Shown: positions 13,901 through 26,403 of the stretch, in pieces
Layout of the letters: each line of letters begins with the position of its first letter
Numbering within the stretch: the first letter of the stretch is position 1
Assembly: GCA_028829895.1 (NCBI GenBank)
Contig: CM054181.1
Span: forward strand, 3,730,501 to 3,794,500
Length of the DNA stretch: 64,000 nucleotides
Direction: 5' to 3'
Source: Sinotaia quadrata
Taxonomy: Eukaryota > Mollusca > Gastropoda > Architaenioglossa > Viviparidae
Translations under genes and position numbers: made by a program
The notes under the pieces: generated by a model
What the model was told of the DNA's origin: nothing
Databases searched by the model: none
What the model saw: only the letters and a program-made list of their open reading frames with translations

Positions 13901-16900
13901 GACATATTTACAAAAAAGCTATTTCCAAATAAATATTTTAACTAGACTAAAACTAAATTGAACAAAGAATTGCTTATATTTTATTAAATATAATATTTGA
14001 ATGAGCATTACTGAAATAAATATTGAATATATAGGAATAATCTCCCCCTGCTCTGTGTCAGTCCTCAGAGGCCCAACTAAAATTATACAACATGATACTC
14101 TTTTGAAAACAGAAAAAAGAAATAATTTTCAGCTTTATCAACCTCTACGAATAGTTATTCCTTCTTCACTTGATATCCACACTATATATCCCCCCCACCC
14201 TACTCCAAGATACAGAGAGGTCTATCTGGTGCAACTGGAACCCAGTGGGGAGAGCCAAGTCCTCTAACCTATAAATGTCTAATCAATGGAAAGTTGTTTT
14301 TTTTTACACGACTTATAAAGTAACCAAGTCCTCCAACCTATAAATGTCTAATCAATGAAAAGTTTTGTTTTACACGACTTGTAAAGTAACCAAGTAAACG
14401 CTAATCAATGAAAAGTTTTTGCACGACTTGTAAAGTAGCCAAGTCCTCCTACCTATAAATGTCTAATCAATGAAAAGTTTTTACACAATTTGTAAAGTAA
14501 AAAGACATAATGAGTAGGATAGTAGCCACACTGTTACCCAAAGATGTGCATAATGGTGCTTTTTAGTTTATTTTTCTAGAATACTGACAAAGTGTCTGTA
14601 ACATGAAGAAACTATTTATCTTATATGTCCAAACCAATAGCTGACCCAAAGTGTACACGAAGAAACTATTTATCTTACATGTCCAAACCAATAGCTGACC
14701 CAAAGTTCTGCCAGAGAGAGGTAATCCAAGTAAAAGATTTCAAAGTTTGCAAGTTTACCTCACTAACTCTATCCATCTTCCCATTATTCCTATTTGCAAC
14801 AGTAGCATTAAAAACCTGGTAAAAGTGTTTGGTTGTAGGCACTTGGTAAATATTCCACAAAAGTTCATTTTACTTTTTAAAAAGCACTTTTCTATCACAA
14901 AAGATTCCACAACATTAAGATAATCAGTAGCAGATAGATAGATGGGTGGAAATTAAATAGTATAAGTGCTCTATTTCAAACTAACATTTTTTAAAATGCA
15001 AAGTTTGATGACATAACTCTACTTCATACCAGCATTCCTGAAAATAGTTAAGTTGGATTAAATAGCTCTACTTTTGTGACATTTAACTTATGCAAGTATA
15101 TCTGTAAATATTTCTAATGGTTGTTATGTAACTGTAGGTAAAAATTACACTCAGCAATGTTTAATTAAAAAACAACACCCCCAACCCATCCCCAACAAGA
15201 AAAACAATCTAAACCAGGCTTAATTAAAAAAAACACATTCAAATATACCTCACAAATGCTGATATTTTTTTCAGAGGACTGAATGGTGAATTTATCCCTA
15301 AAAATAAGAATTTATCCCTAAAAATAAAATGTTTTGCCTTAATTATAAACCAAGAAAAATAAAAATAGTAAGGCAAGTTACTTGTATTTTTCATCTTTTT
15401 GAAAGTCCTGTTTGTTGTGAATTGGTTTGAGACAGTCCACCTGCACAACTCCAACAACACCCACTCCAAGATCATTGGCCTGAGATACAAATGAAAAGAA
15501 ATTAATACAAAAATTATGCTAAAGAAAATGTGTCATGATGCTATGTCAAAGGATGTGAATATGAATGCACACAACATTTTCTCATTCAGAACTCCATTTA
15601 GTCAGGTGGTTCTTCTACACAAGTACGTGTGTGTGTCCCTACAAAAAAAACATCTTTGAATCACTTTTTCAAATTCTTTGCAGATTTTTTTAAAATACTG
15701 AAATATAAACTGGGCATGATTTTAATTTTATCTTTTCTAATACTTCAGACAGCTTTAACAAAGATTATAAACATTTTCATTAACAAAATTATTCAAATAA
15801 CCTAAGCAATTTTACTGCAGTTAATTAACTTTTTTCTTTGTTTAATAAATATCTACAAAATATTTTCTTTTTAACTCAGAAGTCAAGCCATTCAAACTAA
15901 ACAAATTTCAACAAAGTGGATTTACAAACCTGTTTTTGATAACCAAGTTTCTCGTAAGCTTTGATAAGACGGTTTCGATGATAAAACATGACACCATAGT
16001 CTTCCTGAGTAGCTATACTCTTTTTGCAATTGAAGCCAAAAACAATTTGCAATGGTTGTGCCTGAAAGAGTGAAATACTACATGCATAACTGCCTATTTT
16101 CCACTGGAGATGTTACTAATGAATGTGAACAAATGCGTGAGTGGAGAGACACTTTAAAGAAGAATATTAATGTCATGATGTAATCATGGGTTCATGGGCA
16201 AGAATGACAACAGGCAAGTCTCTACATAATCTGATACGCATTTCTTCCCAAAACTCTGTGTATAAGATGTACCCATAAATCATCATTGCTACTATGTAAA
16301 TATTCGTATTCTAGCACTGGAAATACATATGTATTGGACAGCAGTCCTTTTCTCACTTTCTCAGAGAAATGTTAACTTCAGGAATTTCAGGTATTATTTT
16401 GTATGGAAAAAATCTTATCAATTCAATTCAATTTTATTTTCTAAACATCTGTTGGAAACAAATAGAAAAAGATAAAAAAATTATACAAAAAAGTTACAAT
16501 TTACTGATAAATCCTTAATGCAAGATGTGCTCACCAGCCAAGTTGGTTTGTACACATCCTTTTCAGTGTGTGAGAGAGATTTTGTAATAAGTCTATTCTT
16601 GACTTTTATCCCCCGAATAAAAATCTTCATGCGAGGTCGTAGAAAGAGAATGCTGCAGTAGACCTGAAAAACGAGCGAACAATTTTGTTCGAACCTTTAA
16701 CAACATAATGTATAATCACAAAATAATGAACAGTCTGCTAAATATAAAACAAGAAAGCAATTTGCTCCATCAAAATCAATATCAAATATCAAATATCAAA
16801 ATCGCAAAACAATTCTGCAATTTGTTCTCAAGACTATAAATAGTTCTCAGACATGTAACTATACAAAGATCACAGAATTTGTACAATTATTACTCTAAAG

Positions 16901-19900
16901 CTTAATTATCAACACACTTACAACTGACCTATTAAATAAACAAATTTTTTTAAAAGATAAAGATTAAAATATTTTTTAAAAGCAATGAACATTATGTCTA
17001 ATTTTTAATAAGTGCAAAGTGAAAAATTTGTCTTCATACCCTGAGTGATTTAACATATTCTGATGTCTCTACATGGCTGGTTCTATGATAAACAGAAGTG
17101 AGGTCAACTTCGTGGGCCTCTGGATTGCGGATATCTTGACTGTCTGATTCAAAGTCAAGTTCCAGGTTTCCATTCTTCAATCTGATCAGGAAAAAGAAGA
17201 AATACAAATGGGAAACATCACAGACAGTTAGTCTTCTAACAGACCTCTCTCTCTTGTATCTTTTCTTTCTTCTTTCAATTTATTACAATTAAAAATCCTT
17301 ATTCCATTCTTGGGCTATTTGATCAACAAAGCTTGAAAATTTTACTTTATTTTATATTTAATAAACAATAGTCTAGTCAGGACATTTTTTAAAATATTAA
17401 TTTATTTTATATTTAACAGAATTAAAAATAAATACATTTAATCTTTATTACAAGGGAAATAACTCTATTTCACAATGACATTGCAATCCCCAGTGATTGA
17501 TTAGAATATGTGTACCTAAAGTACATTCAATCTTTTATTAAATTTATGAAATGTCTAAATATCCATTTAAAACTGACTTTTACTTATGAAAGATCTTGCT
17601 GTAAAACTTGAATTTCTGCCATTTTCTGCTGGTTAGCACAGGTCAAACACAAGAGAGATAAGAAATGAAATTGGACAACTGCTCTATAAAAACTACAGCT
17701 ATACTATCAAAGAAAAGGAAACAAGATGTCCAAGCATTGGTATCAAAACCTGGTGTTTTAATGACCTAATAATCAACAAATGAAACAGTTGGGAGTGGAC
17801 TGAACTGGATTTAAACAAAATTACTCCATGAAAAAAAGGTTTATAATTTAAAACGGTCACAGTTTTGTTCAGACAATGAACATACTCAGATATTAACACT
17901 TACATGACAAAGGCTACATCATTTGACATGCACTAATTTTAACTGACAAAATATGAGCAGAACAGAAAAATAGATTCTGTTATGAAATCAAGTTTAACAT
18001 CAAATTGTTGACTAGATAAAACTGAAGAGTATGCATTTTATATAATATTTTTTTTATTACTGTTCATATTTTCAGAGAAACTTTTGCTTTAAAGCAGAAA
18101 TTCAGAGTGGAGAGAAAATACAATGTTTTTTTAAAAATTTAAAATATAAAAACATGGAGTAATGAATGAAAAAGTATAACTTTGAGATAGAGTAAATGAA
18201 AAATGTAATTAAACTTCAGGGCACAAATTCTAAATGAAGTGAATGAAAAGTATAATTAAACTCTAAAGCACAAATTCTAAATGAAGTGAATGAAAAGTAT
18301 AATTAAACTCTAAAGCACAAATTCTAAATGAAGTGAATGAAAAGTATAATTAAACTCTAAAGCACAAATTCTAAATGAAGCGAATGAAAAGTATAATTAA
18401 ACTCTAAAGCATAAATTCTAGATGGAGTGATTAAAATAATGAAATAAAACTGAGCATAAATTCTGGATGAAGTGAATGAAACATGTAACTCAACTTAGAG
18501 CACATTTCCAATTCTAAGATGAATGAAAAAAAAACTTTTAAACACAAATTCAAACTGAAATGAATGCACAGTTTAAATAAGCTTATTATTTCTAGGTTTA
18601 GTGAATGAAAGTAACTAAGGCAACACTAAAAAGAACAAAAAACCTCACATAATCACCTTTTCAGTTTATAAAGGACAATTTTTGTGCCGGTACGACTCCG
18701 ATTATAGAGCAATTTCAGTTCGGCTTGTATATCTTTTTCATTAGTATATGGGGAATATTTTAAAATGGCTTCAAGATTGTTGCGACTTTCTTGTGACTTA
18801 ATTCGTTCAACTGGTCAAATTAAGGAATAAACAAAACAACACACCCTTCAAACCCATTTCTAAGTTCTTTTAAATTAACAGAGGAATAAGAATAGTTTTA
18901 TAATTTCTACAATGCATAGTGAGTCTTGATTCTCATTTAATATTTATTTTTTTGCATATGACAATGTCAAAAGCAAAAAAAACATTCCATATTTTTTCTT
19001 TAAAATTCCAATATACAGTGTATTATATACAAATGCTCCCTGAACTTTGAACAAATTTAAAGTGCAATATTCATTCAGTAGCTATAGCTGTTTTAATTCA
19101 TGACAGAGAATGTGTATGCTTACAGATATAGGAAGAAAATTTAGATTATAGCTATGTTTTAATTCATGACAGAGAATGCATTTGTTCATAGGATTAAGGG
19201 ATAAAAAATTAAGTTACAGCTGTTTTAATTCATTACAGAGAACATGTCTATTCATAGATATAAGAGAGGAAAGTTTAGGTTCAATGTTTTAATTCATGAC
19301 AGAGGATGTGTCTACTCATAGATATATGAGAGGAAAGTTTGGGTTCAATGTTTTAATTCATGACAGAGAATGTGTCTACTCATGATATAAGAGAGGAAAG
19401 TTTAGGTTCAATGTTTTAATTCATGACAGAGGATGTGTATGCTCACAGATATATGGAAGAAAATTTAGGTTACACCTATGTTTTAATTTATGGAAGAAAA
19501 GTTTAGGTTAACTCACTTAGAAAGAAGACATATACTGTACATATTTTGTATAGCTAAAAATCCCCCCTCTTCTACTGATTCTATATATTCAATTAACAAT
19601 AATGTGCTATACATATTATTTTCTACAGCTAAAAATCTCCACTCTTTTACCAATTCTATAAATTCAATTAACATTATGCTATGCTTATTATTTTGTATAG
19701 CTAAAAATCCCCACTCTCTACCAATTCTATATATTCAATTAACATTAATGTGCTATACATATTATTTTAGTAATATGAAGAGACCAACATGTATACATAT
19801 AAAACAGCAGCATAATGCAAAATAATTAAAAGCAGAAATCAAAAGTCCAATGTATGTCTACTAAATAGCTTCCCTACTTAAGCCCGAGTTCTTCTCTTAG

Positions 19901-22900
19901 AGCAAAGTCAGCATATCTCTTTCTTTAGTTTTAAGCAAGGAATCATTATTTGTTTTATTCAGCACAATCTGGTGGTGTATGTAACTCAGTGTAATCAGAT
20001 ATTTTAAGACTGTAAGAATTTATCTCTTACTGTTGAAAGTCAACTACTACATTAATCCTCTTAACATTTTACAAGGAAACGCCTTTTTAAAACATTGTGA
20101 GAATTTCTGACTGACTTTATAAGAGATCATAAGACTTTGCAATGCCTACTCCCCTCAATTTCTGACTGACTTTATAATAGATCTTTAAGACTTCACAATG
20201 CCTACTCCCTCAATTTCCCTTTATAATAGATCTTTAAGACTTCGCAATGCCTACTCCCTCAATTTCCCTTTATAATAGATCTTTAAGACTTCGCAATGCC
20301 TACTCCCCTCAATTTCTGACTGACTTTATAATAGATCTTAAGACTTCACTATGCCTACTCCTCTCAATAATTTATAATAGATCATAAGACTTCACAATGC
20401 CTTCCTCTCAATAATAGATCATAAGACTTCACAATGCCTTCCTCTCAATAATAGATCATAAGACTTCACAATGCCTTCCTCTCAATAATAGATCATAAGA
20501 CTTCACAATGTCTATTCTCTGCACCTTCATACACTTGCCAAGCCAAAAAAGGATTAATGTAGCAACTACCAAATACAATCAACAAATATCAGCAATCAAT
20601 TAATCAAGGATACAGCTAGGTAAACGGTATTCGATCATTGGAACAATAACAGAATCTGCTTTTATTTGCTCCAAATATGTTTGTGATAGGTAGCCAACAC
20701 TTGCACTCTTTTTGCAGACAGTGAAAACAATGGCATCTTTAGCCAGTCGCATGGATCCAGACTTGAAGCCATTGCCATAGTGACCAATAGGTAGATGGTT
20801 AGCTTGTGCTTCATAGGCATCTTTCTCACAAAATCCAAAGCTGGAATAGAGTGGTTTGGTTGATGTATTCCAAAGAGTACAAAATATAGAAATGTATATG
20901 AATAAACAGTCCAAAGCTAAATTAATATATACTAGCTTGATTGGTGTATTACAATCAGCATAAAATGTATAAACTCATGCAGAACCCAAAACAGAACCCA
21001 AATCAAAAGTAAATTAAAGAAACAAACAAAAAAACAGAATCCAAAAATGGAATTTTTTTTTTTAATGTATTCTAATGACCAAAAGAGCGGAGAACATTAC
21101 ACACATTATTGTCCACACACAAAACAATAAAAAATAAAAGCCACACACCACCATAAAAAATAATAATAATAAAATCATAATAATAAATAATTAACCTATT
21201 GCCTGTCTGTGATCCACACTAATGTTAATTTAATCTGATGCTAGTAGGTCTTTGTACCGTTCACTGGTTCATTGGCATACATGCAACTTTTTAGTCCTTT
21301 TAAGTGAGCCAATCACTGTAAAGCTAATATATGTTTGGTTTACCATGCAATCAGTATTAATTCTACCATTGGATAGTTTTAATTAGATTGCTCATGTAAA
21401 GGAAAGAACGTGATTTCTTCACCTACTGCTATCTTTCTCTTGCTAGCAGTCATAGCCGTAGGACCTGTTTTTGTGTTTTGTAAACCCCCCCAACACACAC
21501 ACACAAGATTTTGCAAGTCATGGCTTCATGCAGAAATGCATTCACCATTTTTGATACTATGGTTCAGCCTACTGCTGAAGTCAATATGCATGACTTCTGA
21601 AAGTAGTACACTTATGCAGGCAAACACAATACCTTTGCAAGAGAGTAATGAAAGAATTAAACAAAAATGTCACTTGCTAATATTAAATACATTAAAATTT
21701 AAATACTTGGTAAGTAACTTTCATTGTCTTTGCTAAATGTTTACCTTTCTTAGACAATAAAACAAAGGGAATAAAAATTCAAGTCCATTTATAATGTAGA
21801 TCTGTGTTAACTAACAATGAGACAACAATGACCGGCTACCTCCTTAAAAGAGATTCATTCGACACTATCTCCAAACAATGATGCAAACCTCAAACTACCA
21901 CAAAACCATAGAAAACTACAGTCATGCATTTAATGCAGAAGTAAACTTTGTCAAATCAAAATTGGTTGCCTAAGAAATTTATATTAAAAACAGACATTGA
22001 ACTGTCAAACACTTTATTACATGGTTGAATTTTGAAAAAAAATTAAAAAAATTAAGTCATAAACTCGCAGACCAACTTGAATTCTGCATATCAAGTACCT
22101 AATGGCTAATGCATCAATCAGTAATTACTTAAACATGTTCAGAATATTTATGAAATGTCAACCTATTTGTCTCACTCTCAGATTTTACTTTCCCCTTATG
22201 GAGAGAATTTCAATATGCCACTGTAGTCAAACCTTTAACCTGTCAACTGGAATAGAGTAGTACTTTACAAATTGTATATTTTATTTCTGTTGCATTACCT
22301 GAGCATTTTAAGGAGATGATCCAGGTCCATCCCGCTGCCATTATCCTGAATAATAAGACATGGATTACCACGTATAGAAGCTTTGTCGATATATAACTCA
22401 CTGGCTGCCACATCTGGATCATAGGCATTATCTGCATATGTAGAGAAAAGTGAATTAACATTCTCAGAAAAAGAATTAAAACACATTTTTTAAGTGAAAG
22501 CATTCTGTGTAACAAGAAGTGTTCTACTAGAATAAAAACTAGTGCATAACTTTTTGTAGAAAAATTGCCAAATATTAAAAAATAAATGCTGAATTTAATA
22601 TTTATAAACATAAAAATGTCATGTAGGATTTCATAAGTACAGTGGTACCTCACATAACAAACACAATTCGTTCCAGCAGTACGTTCGTTATGCCAGGTGT
22701 TCGTTATGCGAAACACGATATCCCACAGACTTCTACAGGAAATCATGCAATCTGTTCCACATCGCCGCGAAAAATCAAAGAAATTAGGGGAAAATGAAGA
22801 CAGGGCAGTGTTCAGGGGGGGAAACATTAGTAAAGACACACAGCAAAGCAGGGCATGATGTTAGGTGTTGATGAGGTAAGGTGTTAGGTGTTGATGAGGT

Positions 22901-25900
22901 GAAAAGGAGGTGGGATGAGGAGGACACACACACTTATGTACAGTTCACAAAGATAGCAAAAACACATCAAAGTAAGGAAAAAAGGACAATCAACAGGGGA
23001 CAAACACACCCTGCCTTCATCTGAGCCACGCAAGACATGACTGGCCGGATTCGGCCATTTATTCACGGGAAATGCAATGTTTTCACAGCATACATACGGT
23101 TTGAAACAAGTTCGTTCTGCGAGTCATGCGGGCGTTCGCAGCAGCGTTCATTATGCGGATCGTTCGTTATGCAAGGTACCACTGTATATAATGACATTTG
23201 TTTTATAAAAGCCTAGTAACATAAATATACAGTAATGGAGGTGAATCTTGGCACTGCAGCAGAATAACATATACTTGCCTGATTAATAAATAAAATAATA
23301 ATAACATATACTTCCCTGATTAATAAATAAAATAATAATAAAATATTCTGCCTGGTTATACAATGAAATAATAATAATAAGAGGTATGTGCCTGATTATA
23401 CAATGAAATAATGACAAATACTATGCTTGATTATACAATGAAATGCACCTGATTATACAATAAAATAATAACAAATAGTAATACTGGGCCTGATTATACA
23501 ATGAAATAATAACAAATACTGGGTCTGATTATATAAATGAAATAATAACAAATAGTAATACTGGGCCTGATTATACAATAAAATAATAACAAATACTGGG
23601 TCTGATTATATAAATGAAATAATACCAAATACTGGGTCTGATTATACAATGAAATAATAATAATGGCGACTTTTAGATCTTTAGCAGTTTTTTTTTTAAA
23701 AGCCTCAAGTGCTTTACAGTACTATATAATAACATACATGGTAATAAGAAGCATGAATTACAAAATGCATAGCAACATTACAGTGATAATCACACTGGAT
23801 CTCACATTACTGTGATAATCACACGAGATCTCACATTATTGTGATAATCACACTGGATATCGCACAATAAAAATGTACTGTACAACATAATAAAAAAATA
23901 AAGAAATAACATTTAAGACGAATGTTTACAGTTATCAGTTATGACAATGAACACACTCAGAGGTAGACCAAATATGAAATGAAGAAAAATAAAGAGATAG
24001 GATCATAAAAGTGAAGAATGGTGCTGTATAAATTAAAATAATCTTGTTAAAAAGATTTGTTAGTTGATTTGAGTTCTAAAGGCAATTTATTTCAGGTCTT
24101 AAGACCCTGTTAAGAAACAAAATGTTGGTTTGGTTGTGAATGTGATGAAGGATATACTAACTAACCAAGGCCACGAGAGTCTAAAGAATAGTGAAAATAC
24201 TGACATAAGTGGTGTGTTTGGATGAGGTCAGACAGGTATTGAGAGGAGATCTTGTACTTATTTTGTAGTGGACAGTCAGGCAGTATAAGGAGTAGAAAAG
24301 AAGTGTGTTGGATTCTATGGGCCATTAGAATGGTCTGAGCTCCATATCCTGAACATAGGCAGGCAGGCAGTGCAGGAATCAGATAGAATAATTACAGTAC
24401 TCAAGTCTCAACAGCTACAAAAGTAACAAGCATGAGAGTTTTCTGTGGTTTTAGCTGAGATATTTGGAAAACAGAGTTTACCTCAACTGTGGGCTTTCTG
24501 CCCTGCACGTATTCAAAACTAGTTAAAATAATATGAAAGTACTGTCAAGTATGACACCCATATTTCTCAAAGAATGATGAGAATGTCACTGATGTTATTA
24601 TAATGTTAACTAATTGTTGAAGAGAATCTGGGTTTAGATACGATATTCATTTTGAACTGTTCAATAAGGTTTCAGTGTTGTTTCTAATTCAATATTTGTT
24701 ACATTTCTTCTACAACTTAATATTAGAAATTAATTCCTCAGTGCACTGGATGGCCAGATTAATACATCTGAGTGTCTTCAGAGTGTGACAATGGATGATG
24801 ACTTAGGATGCTTGAGAGAGGATGTGTGCAGAGGAAGAAAAAACATGAAACACCAAAGATGAGTAGGCTAGATTTCCAATTAAAATAGTACACTAGATTT
24901 CAATTTATGAATAATATCTGTATGCCATTTTAGTCCCAGACATGTTAGTCCCTGCCATTTTAGTCCCAGACATGTTAGTCTCAGCCATTTTAGTCCCAGA
25001 CATGTTAGTCCCTGCCATTTTAGTCCCAGACATGTTAGTCTCAGCCTATACTATCCATTCTCCTAAGGGTTTGTTTTAACGTCATGGCTTGCCTTATGGT
25101 CAGGTTTTTATTCTTCTATTGTGTTTTAAACACCAACACTTTATTCTTTGTTTAATAATTGAGTGATATAATCCACATTTTTGCCACTGTAACAAATCAA
25201 TGAATTAATTTTAAATTTTTTTTAAAAAAATGCCTCATGGTACATTTTCTCTTAAATGACATAGTTTAAATGCTAGGGTTCTGCTTTTATATTTTCATTG
25301 AAATGACAGTGTTATGGTTGTGTTTACAAAGTTTATGCTATGGATTTTTGTTTGATAATGAAAATTATTACACCTAATACTAATAACAATATAGTTTATT
25401 TCAAATGTAAAATTTTGTCCTACATAATCATTTTCAGTAGAGCTGTGCATTTTAAAACACACATAATTTCTTTGGGGCAAGTGCACTGTGCATGTGTGCA
25501 CGCGTATGAGTGTGTATGTACATTTATGTCTATGTGTTTATTTCAAAGAAGCAACAAGGCAGCAAAGGAGTAAGCTAACTCATGTCTGTCAACTTACTCA
25601 GTAAGTTCAAATGAACTAATATTAGTAATAAAGAATATAGTCCCATCAAACTGTAAGCTTGAAGAATGCCATAAAACTGCAACAAGAAATAATTAAAAAT
25701 AAAATAACAACACAAATGAAATTACTATTCTGTATTAATTGCTCTTGTTTATTTTAAAGGATAAAAAAAATATTTTACATTTAATAATCATGTCACCATT
25801 ACACTATTATTTACCTATTAATTCTACAATATTGGTTAAACTAACTTACCTAATAATTGTACAGTATTAGTATGAAACAATCTTCCTGTAATTCTACATT

Positions 25901-26358
25901 ATTAAATATTAGTATAAACCAATGTACCTATTACTTCTACATTATTAGTAATAGTATAAACCATCTTACCTAGTAATACTAGTTATTTTAGTTAAGCCAA
26001 TGTACCAATTAATTCTACATTATTACTATTAGTATAAACCAGCTTACCTAATTAATTCACCATAATTAGTATGAATCAATTTACCTATTAATTCTTGATT
26101 ATTACTACTCTACTAGTATTAACAACTTACCTATTAATTCTGCAATTGCACTAAAAGGCCATGTGTGGCTGGTAGAATTAGCATGAAGAAATGCCGGACT
26201 GATCTGTATAAATTATAATTAAGAAATAATGACAACAAAATATTAAGAAGAATTACCAATACCACATGAAATGATGAACTAAAAAACAACCCAGTATCAA
26301 CATTTAATGAAGCAATATTTTTAATATAAAGATTGTTTCTCATTATTGATATATATAT

Positions 26359-26403
<45 letters not shown>

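Noticed and set aside
14001..14267. 88-codon plus-strand frame
   Set aside because: Intronic to MORC, no recognisable domain and no splice support.
22243..22839. Minus-strand open frame of 198 codons
   Set aside because: It runs out of frame across MORC exon 3 and into a Tigger-like MITE; the MORC frame is the conserved one.
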